DNA of 64,000 nt from UKL13-2 sp044229235 (GTDB taxonomy: Bacteria; Pseudomonadota; Gammaproteobacteria; Burkholderiales; Usitatibacteraceae), in contig JBGATH010000026.1 in the NCBI GenBank assembly GCA_044229235.1, positions 1-64,000 on the forward strand, read 5' to 3'. The notes below the pieces were generated by a model. It was not told the origin of the DNA. It saw nothing but the letters and a program-made list of their open reading frames with translations, and ran no database searches. Position numbers and translations under genes: made by a program. Every line of letters begins with the position of its first letter. Within the stretch, counting starts at the first letter, position 1. This document shows, piece after piece, positions 46,762-55,971 of the stretch.

Positions 46762-47046
46762 TCAGCCGCCCCCGCGCCGGAAGTACAGTTCAAAACGCGC
46801 CATGAAGTCAGCGATTTCGTCCGGCGAGTAGCCGCTAAAACGAAAAGCGGCGCGATGCCGTTCGAGCACCACCGAGCCGATGCGCAGGGCCGGCATGGGG
46901 TCCAGGGTGATGCGCCACTCGCGGTGACCATTGGCACCCACGGGCGTTTGGTCGCGAAACACAAATTCGTTGCCTTCCGCGCGAAATGCCGCATGGTTGA
47001 CCGCTGCCGGCAGCAGCCGCACGAAGTCCGCGCGGGTTGTGGTCAT
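46762..47046 (-). CDS. Small protein at the end of the aor operon, function unknown
   Basis: 94 residues from ATG 47046; a GTG at 47085 would add 13 residues. It contains a strand-rich pattern (EWRITLDPMPALRIGSVVLERHRAAFRF) and a C-terminal helix (SPDEIADFMARFELYFRR). I do not recognise a family. It follows the MoaD-like gene by about 50 bp on the same strand and is the last gene of the aldehyde-oxidoreductase group. A role in tungsten cofactor insertion or assembly is a guess from position. Confidence 0.7.
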   Translation of the reverse strand: MTTTRADFVRLLPAAVNHAAFRAEGNEFVFRDQTPVGANGHREWRITLDPMPALRIGSVVLERHRAAFRFSGYSPDEIADFMARFELYFRRGGG

Positions 47047-47097
47047 CTCGACGCGGAGCGACAACTTCAACGTCGCCCGCCGCACAAGGGAGCGTCA

Positions 47098-47352
47098 TCA
47101 GCCACCGGCGATCGGCGGCCAGATTGCCAGTGTTTCACCCTCTCGCAGGGCGCGCAGGGCGCGCTCGGCCGGCGGGATAAACACGCCGTCGATCAACACC
47201 AGGTGGCACAGCCGGTCGGGAAGATGCAGATTGTCGATGCAATCCGCCACGGTGGTGTCAGCGGCGAGCTGCAAAGGCATGGCGTTGCTGCGCCGCGCGT
47301 CAGCCGGCAGGTAATCGGTGAGCGTGGCGTAGAGCTTCAGCGTGACCTTCAT
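47098..47352 (-). CDS. aorD: MoaD/ThiS-like sulfur carrier of the aor operon
   Basis: 84 residues with a ubiquitin-like beta-grasp fold and the required C-terminal Gly-Gly (PPIAGG). MoaD-type carriers supply sulfur to make the dithiolene of molybdopterin. A dedicated copy within the aor operon suggests it serves the tungstopterin of the AOR enzyme. Its ATG overlaps the stop of the FAD-subunit gene by 4 bp. Confidence 0.88.
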   Translation of the reverse strand: MKVTLKLYATLTDYLPADARRSNAMPLQLAADTTVADCIDNLHLPDRLCHLVLIDGVFIPPAERALRALREGETLAIWPPIAGG

Positions 47353-48602
47353 GCCGCCTGCTGCGCCGCCCCCAGATACGCCGACATGAACTGGGTCGGA
47401 TCGCGCATCAGCTGTGCCTTGCGTTCGCCCAGTTTTACGCGACCCTGGATGAGGCCGCGCAGCGCACCCACGTGATGTGTCCAGCCGATGCTGGTGGCAC
47501 CGATCAGCACGTCATCCCTGAATTGCAGCGACAGGTAACGATAAGCGTCGGCATCCACCAGCTCCACGCCATCGCCACCTTCATCGCGCGGCGCGCCTTG
47601 CCATTGGCCGAACGAGGTCGATACCAGTCCCAGCGTTTCCAGCACATTGATGGCGAGGCTGCCCTGGGTCTTCGTAGTCTCGCCGAGCATGTTGAGCGCT
47701 GCCACGCGAGCCTGGTCGGCAGCATTGGGCTGCACGGCATTGAGTTCCGGCTTGCCGGAATGAAAGCCGGCAGCCTCGGTGACATCACCTGCCGCATAGA
47801 TGCCCGCCATGCTGGTCTGCATGTGATCGTCGACCAGGATGCCGGCACCAGTCTTGACGCCGGCGCCGGCCAGGAATGCAATGTTGGGTCGTACGCCCGC
47901 AGCCGAAATCAGCAGGTCGCACGCGATGGTGTCGCCGGTCGAAAGCCTGACTTGCATCCCGGCCGCTTCGGGGACGATAGCTTCGACCCGCGTATTGACG
48001 TGCACCGCTATGCCCTTTTTCTGCACCCAGGCGCGAATCAGGTTGCCGGCAGTGGCGGTCATCATGCGCGGCACCATGCGGTCGCCCATCTCCACCACCG
48101 TGAGCTTGACGCCACGCTCCGCCAGCGCCTGCATGATGATGCAGCCGATGAATCCGGCACCGAGCTGCACGACACGCGCACCGGCTGTGGCCTTGGCGGC
48201 GATGTGGCGCGCATCCGCCATGGTCCAGCAAGCGTGCACGTTGGTTGAATCGATACCCGGAACCGGCGGGCGAATCGGCACAGACCCGGTGGCAATCAGC
48301 AGACGGTCATAGGCGATGGTGTCGCCATTGGACAGCAGGACGGTGTTCACATCGGCGTTGACCTTTTCGGCGCGTGCCGTGACCAACCTGATCCCCAGCG
48401 CATCGAAATGCCTGGGACTCTTGCGCAGGTAGGTACCGCTCTCGCCGATGCCTCCGGTGAGCAGATATGGTATGGCCATGCGCGAATAGGGTGGTTCGGC
48501 CTCGTCGCCGATCAGCGTGATGTCCGCCCGCGCATCGCCGCGACGCAGTGTTTCCGCGGCGATCACGCCGGTGGGGCCATTGCCGATAATGACGTGTTTC
48601 AT
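47349..48602 (-). CDS. aorC: FAD/NAD(P)-dependent oxidoreductase, AOR electron-transfer subunit
   Basis: 417 residues of the pyridine nucleotide-disulfide family. The FAD motif is MKHVIIGNGPTGVIAAETLRR, the central NAD-binding motif is VVQLGAGFIGCIIMQAL, and the second FAD motif is GIYAAGDVTEA. No redox-active CxxxxC disulfide is present. By position and family it matches AorC of the betaproteobacterial AOR (Aromatoleum type), which passes electrons between the tungsten enzyme and NAD+. A nitrite-reductase-like or rubredoxin reductase would be the alternative in another context. Confidence 0.88.
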   Translation of the reverse strand: MKHVIIGNGPTGVIAAETLRRGDARADITLIGDEAEPPYSRMAIPYLLTGGIGESGTYLRKSPRHFDALGIRLVTARAEKVNADVNTVLLSNGDTIAYDRLLIATGSVPIRPPVPGIDSTNVHACWTMADARHIAAKATAGARVVQLGAGFIGCIIMQALAERGVKLTVVEMGDRMVPRMMTATAGNLIRAWVQKKGIAVHVNTRVEAIVPEAAGMQVRLSTGDTIACDLLISAAGVRPNIAFLAGAGVKTGAGILVDDHMQTSMAGIYAAGDVTEAAGFHSGKPELNAVQPNAADQARVAALNMLGETTKTQGSLAINVLETLGLVSTSFGQWQGAPRDEGGDGVELVDADAYRYLSLQFRDDVLIGATSIGWTHHVGALRGLIQGRVKLGERKAQLMRDPTQFMSAYLGAAQQAA

Positions 48603-48723
48603 TTCCTGTCCTTCAAGCAGGCGGCGCGCAGACGTGGACGCCGCGCGAAAAAAAACTTACCGAAACAATTGTGGCCCGCGGATGGATGCAGCACATACTG
48701 CACCCATCCGCCGCCCGCGAAGA

Positions 48724-50571
48724 CTACAACCCGAGCCGCTGCAGCGTCGCCTTGGAAGGCACGCCCTTGTCGTCCCAGCCGCGCGCCTTGTAGTACTCCG
48801 GTTTCATCTTGTCGAGACCGCTGACCAGTCCCTTGGCGGGACCTGACTTGGCACCCTCGGTCTTGAGGCGCGGCGGCAGGTCGTCATCCTTGGCCGTGAA
48901 GCCAGCGGCATTGTTGAACAGGCGCTCCATGTTCCAGATGCGCTCGCCCACCACCGCCAGCTTTTCCATGGTCCAGTCGCCTTCGCAAGCCGCGTCCAGT
49001 TGCGGCTGCAGATCGGCCAGCGTCCATGCAAAGGTGGTAAATACGCAAACACCGGCGGAATCGAACACCGAGGTGGCGTCCTGGAACGCCTTCACCAGAT
49101 CGGCCTTGCCTTCGGTCACCAGAGGATCGGTCTTGACCGGAATGCCCAGCACCTCGGAAGCGACGGTGTAACCGCGCAGGTGGCAGGCGCCGCGGTTGGA
49201 CGTGGCGTAGGCGAGGCCCATGCCCTGGATGCCGCGCGCGTCGTAGGCCGGAAACTCCTGCTTTTTCACGCCCATCGACAATTCCGGCTTGCCATACTTG
49301 GCGCAGAGGCGCGCCGAGCCGAGTCCCAGTTCCTTGCCGAAGCCCTCGCCTTTGGCCGTCATCTCGGCCAGCTTCACCAGCGCCTGCGCGGAACCGAACG
49401 GCGCTTCCATGCCGATCTGCTCCTTGGTGAGAATGCCCAGTTCGAACAGCTCCATCGCGGCGCCGACGGTGGCACCAAAGGAGATGGGGTCGTAGCCGTC
49501 TTCGTTGCAAATGAGGTTGGCGTACTGCAAGGCCTCCAAGTCACCCACGCCGTTGGCCGCACCCAGCGCCCAGGCAGCTTCGTATTCCAGGCCGCCCGAC
49601 GCGCCCCAGTATTGCGGCTTGTTGACCACGCTGAAATGCTTTTCGTCGATCTTGGAAATGCGGCCGCAGGCGATGGTGCAGCCGAAGCACGCGGCATTGG
49701 TCACCAGATGCGATTTGCCGTCCGACGGGCGTTTCTCGTTCATCGCCTCGGCCGAGATCTTGCGCGCGTCCTCGAATTGCGAATCGCGGTGATTTCGCGT
49801 CGGCAGTGCGCCGATTTCATTGATTACGTTCATCAGCACCTGCGTCCCGTAGGTCGGCAGGCCTTGTCCGGTCACCGCGTTGTCGGCCAGTACTTTCTTG
49901 GCTGCGGCTGCGGCTTTCATGAATGCCTTGGCGTCCTTGATGCCCGCTGCGCCCTTGGTGCCGCGTATGGCCACCGCCTTCAGGTTCTTGGAACCCATAA
50001 CCGTGCCCACACCGGAGCGGCCGGCCGCACGATGCAGGTCGTTGACGATGCATGCGTACATCACGCCGTTCTCGCCGGCGCGACCGATGCTGCACACGCG
50101 TACCTGCGGATCCTGGTGGGTTTTCTTGATGATTTCTTCGGTGTCCCACACGGTCTTGCCCCAAAGATGCGAGGCATCGCGCAGTTCGGCCCTGTCGTCC
50201 TCGATGGAGAGGTAGACGGGCTTGGATGACTTGCCTTCAAAGATCACCATGTCCCAGCCGGCGAATTTCATTTCGGCGCCGAAGTAGCCGCCCGAATTCG
50301 AACAGGCGATGGCGCCGGTCAGCGCGCCCTTGGTGATCACCGAATAGCGACCGCCGGTGGACGCCGGCGTGCCGGTGAGCGGACCGGTGGCCATGATCAG
50401 CTTGTTTTCGGGAGAAAGCGGATCGACCTTCGGATCGACTTCCTCGACGAAATATTTGGTGGCCAGGCCGCGCTGGCCCAGGTATTCCTGCGCCCATTGC
50501 ATGTTGAGCGGCTCGGACTTGCAGGTACCCTTGGCAAGGTCAACGCGCAGAATTTTTCGTGTCCAACCCAT
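48724..50571 (-). CDS. aorB: Tungsten-dependent aldehyde:ferredoxin oxidoreductase, catalytic subunit
   Basis: 615 residues, standard for AOR. The N-terminal pterin-binding domain starts WTRKILRVDLAKGTC and has TGPLTGTPASTGGRY. A 4Fe-4S site is formed by CFGCTIACG (about 294-302) and a late Cys in AGVCVFTTF (about 507). GASGGLEYEAAWALGAANG lies near the cofactor. It oxidises aldehydes to acids, and can reduce acids with low-potential electrons, using a bis-tungstopterin. It lies between Fe-S and FAD subunit genes, as in the aorABC arrangement. Confidence 0.95.
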   Translation of the reverse strand: MGWTRKILRVDLAKGTCKSEPLNMQWAQEYLGQRGLATKYFVEEVDPKVDPLSPENKLIMATGPLTGTPASTGGRYSVITKGALTGAIACSNSGGYFGAEMKFAGWDMVIFEGKSSKPVYLSIEDDRAELRDASHLWGKTVWDTEEIIKKTHQDPQVRVCSIGRAGENGVMYACIVNDLHRAAGRSGVGTVMGSKNLKAVAIRGTKGAAGIKDAKAFMKAAAAAKKVLADNAVTGQGLPTYGTQVLMNVINEIGALPTRNHRDSQFEDARKISAEAMNEKRPSDGKSHLVTNAACFGCTIACGRISKIDEKHFSVVNKPQYWGASGGLEYEAAWALGAANGVGDLEALQYANLICNEDGYDPISFGATVGAAMELFELGILTKEQIGMEAPFGSAQALVKLAEMTAKGEGFGKELGLGSARLCAKYGKPELSMGVKKQEFPAYDARGIQGMGLAYATSNRGACHLRGYTVASEVLGIPVKTDPLVTEGKADLVKAFQDATSVFDSAGVCVFTTFAWTLADLQPQLDAACEGDWTMEKLAVVGERIWNMERLFNNAAGFTAKDDDLPPRLKTEGAKSGPAKGLVSGLDKMKPEYYKARGWDDKGVPSKATLQRLGL

Positions 50572-50583
50572 GGTCGTCTCCTC

Positions 50584-51063
50584 TTATCCGTTAGCGCGTG
50601 GCTGGGTGTCGGTCCTGGCCGCCCACTGGCGCATCTTGTCCAGCCCGGTCCAGTCGGCATCGACGTAGGTGATGGCACCGGTCGGACAGGCGCTCGCGCA
50701 GGCCGGGTCGCCGCCGCAGAGGTCGCACTTTTGCACCTTGCCGGTTTCCGCCACGTAATTCACCGTGCCGAACGGGCAGGCGATGGTGCACACCTTGCAG
50801 CCCACGCAGGTCGAATCGTTGACCACCTTGGCGCCGGTGGCGGCGTCGATGGTGATGGCCTCCACCGGGCAGGCGTGCAGGCACCACGCCTCGGCGCATT
50901 GGGTGCAGGTGTAAGGAACCTTGCGCCCTGCCTCCTCGAAACTGAATACCTTGATGCGCGATTTGGAAATGTTGAAGACGCCGTAGTTCTCGTACGAGCA
51001 GGCCATTTCACATTGCAGGCAGCCGGTACATTTGTTGGCGTCGATGTATAGCGATTTCTGCAT
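50584..51063 (-). CDS. aorA: Four-cluster ferredoxin subunit of AOR
   Basis: 159 residues with 16 Cys in four groups: CTGCLQCEMAC, CTQCAEAWCLHAC, CVGCKVCTIAC and CDLCGGDPACASAC, each followed by a partner Cys-Pro. This is the DmsB/HycB-like layout of four [4Fe-4S] clusters. It wires the tungsten subunit to the FAD subunit. The ATG at 51063 has GAGGAGAA upstream. It is the first gene of the operon; aorB follows by 12 bp. Confidence 0.94.
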   Translation of the reverse strand: MQKSLYIDANKCTGCLQCEMACSYENYGVFNISKSRIKVFSFEEAGRKVPYTCTQCAEAWCLHACPVEAITIDAATGAKVVNDSTCVGCKVCTIACPFGTVNYVAETGKVQKCDLCGGDPACASACPTGAITYVDADWTGLDKMRQWAARTDTQPRANG

Positions 51064-51291
51064 GAATCGTTCTCCTCGGATTGACGGCCGCAGGATCGTT
51101 CACGCGCACAAACGGACGCGCACGCGCAATCCCTTCGATCAAGTCTATTGCGATTCCCGGCCAGTGTAAATGAGCGTTATAGCCGCCGAGGAATAATTGG
51201 ACCAGGGCTGACGTATCGCAACATTTCGCGGATGAGCAGCGCGCGTGCAACCGTCTCACCGCTCGCGAGTAAGGGGCGCAAAGACGCCAGC

Positions 51292-51323
51292 AAAAAAGGC
51301 AACGCCCCGGGAACGGGGCGTTG
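51292..51323 (-). terminator. Terminator after pntAB
   Basis: CAACGCCCC-GGGAAC-GGGGCGTTG at 51300-51323 with six Ts after it on the minus strand, about 75 bp past the pntB stop and beyond repeat copy E. The remaining 51064-51291 upstream of aorA should hold the aor promoter; no clear site is visible. Confidence 0.9.
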
Positions 51324-51335
51324 GTTCATACCTTG

Positions 51336-51390
51336 AAACTCCAGCATTGGCGCGGCTTTCAGGGCATTTTTGCCCCGGGAGCCGCGCCAG
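51336..51390. repeat. 66-bp dispersed palindrome, copy E (right end truncated)
   Basis: AAACTCCAGCATTGGCGCGG and an inner GGGCATTTTTGCCCC hairpin, with a right arm GAGCCGCGCCAG that then stops matching; the final 11 bases are replaced by sequence next to the pntB stop. It lies between the pntB stop and its terminator. Confidence 0.82.
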
Positions 51391-51398
51391 ATGGCGAT

Positions 51399-52835
51399 CT
51401 ACAATTTCAAAGCCGTCAGCACTTCGTCCAGCATCTTCTTGGCGTCGCCGAACAGCATGCGGTTGTTCTCCTTGTAGAACAGCGGATTGTCCACGCCCGC
51501 GTAGCCGGAGGCCATGCTGCGCTTCATGACGATGGACGTCTTGGCCTTCCACACTTCCAGCACCGGCATGCCGGCGATGGGACTGGCCGGATCGTCCTGT
51601 GCGCTCGGATTGACGATGTCGTTGGCGCCGATGATCATGGTCACGTCGGTATCCGGGAAATCTTCATTGATCTCGTCCATTTCCATGACGATGTCGTAAG
51701 GCACCTTGGCTTCGGCCAGCAGCACGTTCATGTGTCCGGGCATGCGGCCGGCAACCGGGTGAATGCCGAAGCGCACATTGACGCCCTTGTCGCGCAGGTG
51801 CTTGGTGATTTCGTACACCGTGTGCTGGGCCTGCGCCACCGCCATGCCGTAACCCGGCACGATGATCACGCTCTTGGCTTCCTTCAGCAGTTCGGCGGTC
51901 TCGGTCGCGCTGACCGGCACCACTTCGCCGGCCGGCGCAGCAGCATCGCCCGCCGCTTTTGGCGTGCCGCCGTCCGAGCCGAAGCCACCGGCAATCACGC
52001 TGATGAAATTGCGGTTCATCGCCTTGCACATGATGAACGAGAGGATGGCGCCCGAAGAACCGACCAGCGCACCGGTCACGATCAGGAGGTCGTTGGACAG
52101 CATGAAACCCGTGGCCGCCGCCGCCCAACCCGAGTAGCTGTTGAGCATCGACACCACCACCGGCATGTCGGCGCCGCCGATGGCCATCACCATGTGAATG
52201 CCGAACAGCAGCGCGATGACGGTCATGATGATGAGCGGGTTCATGCCTTCGTTCACGGAATGCGCGCCCATGAAAACCTTGCCGAACCAGATGACCGCAA
52301 TCAGACCGGCCAAATTCAACCAGTGGCGCGCCGGCAGCGTCAGCGGCTTGCCGCCGATCTTGCCGGAAAGCTTGCCAAAGGCAATCACCGAACCGGACAG
52401 CGTGACAGCACCGATGAAGACACCGACATACACCTCGATGTGATGGATGGTCTGCTCGGCCGAGGTCAATGTTTCGCCGGTCGCAAGGTTAAGCATCGAA
52501 CCCGGATCGATATAACTGGCGAATCCGACCACACAGGCGGCCAGGCCGACCATGCTGTGCATGAACGCAACCAGCTCGGGCATCTGCGTCATCTGCACCG
52601 TGCGGGCAAGGTACAAACCGACGCCGCCGCCGACCACCAGCGAGCCGATGATCCACGGAATGCCGGCACCCGTGACGCGCGGGCCGAAGATGGTCGCGAG
52701 CACGGCGATGGTCATGCCGATCACGCCGTAGGTGTTGCCGCGGCGCGACGTTTCGGGATTGGACAGGCCGCCCAGGCTGAGGATGAAGAGGATGATGGCG
52801 GCGATATAGGCAACAGTTACCAGGCTTGCGGACAT
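51399..52835 (-). CDS. pntB: NAD(P) transhydrogenase subunit beta
   Basis: 478 residues from ATG 52835, with GGGAGA upstream; a longer frame overlaps pntA. About nine membrane helices (1-260) include HSMVGLAACVVG and SGSVIAFGKLSGK. The C-terminal NADP(H)-binding domain III carries VIIVPGYGMAVAQAQH, FGIHPVAGRMPGHMNVLLAEA and GANDIVNP. With PntA it couples proton entry to NADPH formation. E. coli PntB is 462 residues. Confidence 0.96.
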   Translation of the reverse strand: MSASLVTVAYIAAIILFILSLGGLSNPETSRRGNTYGVIGMTIAVLATIFGPRVTGAGIPWIIGSLVVGGGVGLYLARTVQMTQMPELVAFMHSMVGLAACVVGFASYIDPGSMLNLATGETLTSAEQTIHHIEVYVGVFIGAVTLSGSVIAFGKLSGKIGGKPLTLPARHWLNLAGLIAVIWFGKVFMGAHSVNEGMNPLIIMTVIALLFGIHMVMAIGGADMPVVVSMLNSYSGWAAAATGFMLSNDLLIVTGALVGSSGAILSFIMCKAMNRNFISVIAGGFGSDGGTPKAAGDAAAPAGEVVPVSATETAELLKEAKSVIIVPGYGMAVAQAQHTVYEITKHLRDKGVNVRFGIHPVAGRMPGHMNVLLAEAKVPYDIVMEMDEINEDFPDTDVTMIIGANDIVNPSAQDDPASPIAGMPVLEVWKAKTSIVMKRSMASGYAGVDNPLFYKENNRMLFGDAKKMLDEVLTALKL

Positions 52836-52848
52836 GTTGTCGTCTCCC

Positions 52849-54438
52849 TTATTTGCGGAACATGGCCAGCATGCGCTGGGTGACGGCAAAGCCGCCGAAC
52901 ATGTTGATGGCGGTGAGCCCGATGCCGGCGACAGCCAGCCAGCGGATGATTTCGTCCGGCCGCGTCACATCCTTCAGCGCGGGGGGCGCAATCTGCACCA
53001 GCGCACCGATGATGATGATGCTCGAAATCGCGTTGGTCACGCTCATCAGCGGCGTGTGCAATGAAGGGGTGACGTTCCACACCACCATGTAACCGACAAA
53101 CACCGCCAGCACGAACACCGTGAAGTGGCCGAGGAAGGCCGGCGGCGCATACGCGCCGACAAACCAGAACAGCGCCGCCGCCACGGCAAACATGACGCTC
53201 AAGGTGCCGGCCGCCATCGGTTCGCCACCGCCGCCGTGGCCGTGGCCCTTCTTCGCCGCCGGCGCCGCTGCAGCGGCCGCCGGCTTGGCTGCCGGTGCCG
53301 CCTGCTTGATTGGTGGCGGCGGCCAGGTGACCTCGCCTTGTTTGATCACGGTCAGGCCGCGGATAGCTTCGTCTTCCATGTTGACGTTGATCACGCCGTC
53401 CTTGGTCTTGCACAATTCCTCGGAGAGGCGGAACAAGTTGGTGCCGTACAAAGTCGAGGACTGTTTGGCCAGGCGGCTGGCCAGATCGGTGTAACCAACG
53501 ATGGTGACGCCGTGCTTGACTACGGCCTTGTCCCGCTCGGTCAGTTCACAGTTGCCGCCTTGCTCGGCGGCCATATCAACGATGACGCTGCCGGCCTTCA
53601 TCGACTTCACCATATCTGCGGTGATGAGTCGAGGCGCCGGCTTGCCGGGAATGAGCGCCGTGGTGATGATGATGTCCACTTCGCGGGCTTGCTGCGCATA
53701 CATCTCGCGCTGCGCCTGCTGGAAGCCTTCGGACATGACCTTGGCGTAGCCGCCGCCGCCGGAACCTTCTTCCTCGTAATTGACCTTGACGAATTCGCCG
53801 CCCAGCGACTTGACCTGGTCGGCCACTTCCGCACGCGTATCGTTGGCACGCACGATGGCGCCCATGCTGGCCGCAGTGCCGACTGCGGCGAGGCCCGCGA
53901 CACCCGCGCCGGCGATGAATATCTTCGCCGGCGGCACCTTGCCAGCGGCGGTGATCTGGCCGCTGAAAAAGCGGCCGAAAGCATTGGCCGCTTCAATCAC
54001 GGCGCGGTAGCCGGTGACGCCGGCCTGCGAGGTCAGCGCATCCATCTTTTGCGCACGGGACAGTGTGCGCGGCAGTGAGTCGATCGCCAGTACCGTGACC
54101 TTCCTGGCGGCCATGGCTTTCATCAAGTCCGGGTTCTGCGCGGGCCAGATGAACGAGATCAGCGTCTGGCCTTCCTTCATCATCGCCACCTCTTCCATCG
54201 AGGGCGGGCGCATTTTGAAAACGATATCCGAGCCAGCCCACAACTCAGCAGCACTGGCGACCACGCCGGCGCCGGACTTTCGGAAATCATCATCGCTCAC
54301 GTTGGCGGCATCGCCAGCGCCGGATTCGACCTGCACCGTGAATCCCAACTTGATCAGCTTTTCGACGACTTCCGGAACAGTCGCAACGCGCTTTTCCAAC
54401 GGAAATATCTCTTTCGGTACCCCAATCATTTGTGGCAT
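52849..54438 (-). CDS. pntA: NAD(P) transhydrogenase subunit alpha
   Basis: 529 residues from ATG 54438 (an ATG at 54429 is the alternative). The NAD(H)-binding domain I (about 1-385) has GVPKEIFPLEKRVATVPEVV and the Rossmann loop IFIAGAGVAGLAAVGTAASMGA. A Pro/Ala-rich linker (about 395-425) leads to four membrane helices. The two parts are joined in one chain, as in E. coli; some bacteria split them. pntB starts 13 bp after its stop. Three genes upstream in this window is the aor operon's NADH-linked chemistry, but a link is not shown. Confidence 0.96.
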   Translation of the reverse strand: MPQMIGVPKEIFPLEKRVATVPEVVEKLIKLGFTVQVESGAGDAANVSDDDFRKSGAGVVASAAELWAGSDIVFKMRPPSMEEVAMMKEGQTLISFIWPAQNPDLMKAMAARKVTVLAIDSLPRTLSRAQKMDALTSQAGVTGYRAVIEAANAFGRFFSGQITAAGKVPPAKIFIAGAGVAGLAAVGTAASMGAIVRANDTRAEVADQVKSLGGEFVKVNYEEEGSGGGGYAKVMSEGFQQAQREMYAQQAREVDIIITTALIPGKPAPRLITADMVKSMKAGSVIVDMAAEQGGNCELTERDKAVVKHGVTIVGYTDLASRLAKQSSTLYGTNLFRLSEELCKTKDGVINVNMEDEAIRGLTVIKQGEVTWPPPPIKQAAPAAKPAAAAAAPAAKKGHGHGGGGEPMAAGTLSVMFAVAAALFWFVGAYAPPAFLGHFTVFVLAVFVGYMVVWNVTPSLHTPLMSVTNAISSIIIIGALVQIAPPALKDVTRPDEIIRWLAVAGIGLTAINMFGGFAVTQRMLAMFRK

Positions 54439-54633
54439 TTGAAGGCTCCCTTGTAATCCTGGTTAACTCAAGTGGCTGAATCTGCACTGCGCAACATACC
54501 CGCCATGTTCAACGCATGCGGCCACCGCGATACTGCGCTAGATCAAATCGTATTGCCGGTCCGGTTTTCGACTGTTCAACCCGGGCCGCAGCACCGGTAA
54601 CCCGGCCGGAAAAATGGTGGGGATCATCATACT

Positions 54634-55863
54634 TCAAAGCGGCAACGGCCTAGATGACGCAAATGCGGCTACATTTACATCACCGCGCACCAGGCAAAGC
54701 ACCTTGAAAAATTCGCCCATCTCGGCCGGAGAGATCAGGCGCTGCAGCTGATTGGTGAGCGGCAGGTAGCGCATCACATCCGACGGATCGACATTCGCGA
54801 GCAGGTCGGTGAGGCCACTGGCCAGCAGGAACTGCGCCTGGGTGGTATAGCCCGCCACCGTCAGGCCGGCGTCCACCCCGGCCTGCGCGGCGGCTGAAAA
54901 ATCGACGTGGGCGGTGATGTCCTGCAGGCCGGGATACAGGAACGGGTCGGCGTGGGCGAAATGCCGGTAGTGGCACATCAACGTGCCGGTGCCGCGGCTG
55001 GGATGATAGAACTCAGCTGCCCGAAAGCCATAGTCGATGAACAGCAGCGCGCCGGCGCGCAGCGATTTCGCCAGGCTGCTCACCAATCCCGCGGCCGCCG
55101 GTGAAATCTCGGTGGTGTAACCCTCAAGCGGCGACCCATTCAGGCAGCCAGCCTCGATTATTGTGGCCCGGGCCGACAGTTCCGCAGGCAATGCGGGCTT
55201 ATCCTGCCAGGCCAACCCGCCATCCCTCAGGGTCACGCCACGCTCAAACATGCCGCCTGCGGCAAAGCGCACCAGGTGTACCGGCACAACGTCCAGCACC
55301 TCGTTGGCCACCACGCAACCGGTAAATTCATCGGGGATCGCGTCGATCCAGATTGCCCGTGCCGCAAGCTGCGCAGGCAATGCAGCCAGTGCCTGCTGCT
55401 GGCGCTCCCGCAGGTCTGCACTCACCTCGAGCAGCAGGTAGCGATCCGGCAGACGACCGAGTGCGTCCAACGCGGGCAGCATATCTGCCGCCAGCTTGCC
55501 GGAGCCCGGTCCCAGTTCAAGCACATCGCCACCTGTCTGCGCGATGACCTCCGCCACCGTGCGCGCGACGCACTGGCCGAACAGGGACGAAATTTCCGGT
55601 GCCGTGACGAAGTCGCCGTCCGGACCAAACTTGCGCGCACCAGCCGCGTAGTAGCCAAGACCCGGTGCATATAGCGCCAGCTCCATGAAGCGCGCAAACG
55701 GGATCCAGCCGCCTGCCTCGTCGATGGCCGCGCCCAGCATGGCCGCGCAGGCCTCGGTATGGGCCAGCGCATCTCCGGTCGGCACAGGCAGGTTCGGCGA
55801 GCGGGAGGAGACGGGCGTTCTCAATTTCGCGGTTGTGCGGGAGGGGTCGGCTAGAATGCGCAC
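54634..55863 (-). CDS. MidA/NDUFAF7-family SAM-dependent methyltransferase
   Basis: 409 residues if started at GTG 55863. The homologous region begins near LPVPTGDALAHTE, so TTG 55824 (396 residues) is also possible, and neither has a clear ribosome site. Motifs: ARFMELALYAPGLGYYAAGARKFGPDGDFVTAPEISSLFG in pieces, the SAM loop DVLELGPGSGKLAADML, and FIDYGF. In mitochondria NDUFAF7 methylates an Arg of a complex I subunit; the bacterial substrate is not established. It is divergent from the pteridine reductase gene, and the two starts are about 110 bp apart. Confidence 0.85.
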   Translation of the reverse strand: MRILADPSRTTAKLRTPVSSRSPNLPVPTGDALAHTEACAAMLGAAIDEAGGWIPFARFMELALYAPGLGYYAAGARKFGPDGDFVTAPEISSLFGQCVARTVAEVIAQTGGDVLELGPGSGKLAADMLPALDALGRLPDRYLLLEVSADLRERQQQALAALPAQLAARAIWIDAIPDEFTGCVVANEVLDVVPVHLVRFAAGGMFERGVTLRDGGLAWQDKPALPAELSARATIIEAGCLNGSPLEGYTTEISPAAAGLVSSLAKSLRAGALLFIDYGFRAAEFYHPSRGTGTLMCHYRHFAHADPFLYPGLQDITAHVDFSAAAQAGVDAGLTVAGYTTQAQFLLASGLTDLLANVDPSDVMRYLPLTNQLQRLISPAEMGEFFKVLCLVRGDVNVAAFASSRPLPL

Positions 55864-55971
55864 AGCTAAAGTCGCGCGCAGGCATGGCTTGCAGTCGCAA
55901 GCGCTGGCCAATAGTTTAACGCGCCCGCTACACAGTCATATCGTCCGGATGAATCTGTCGAAGCACATTCA

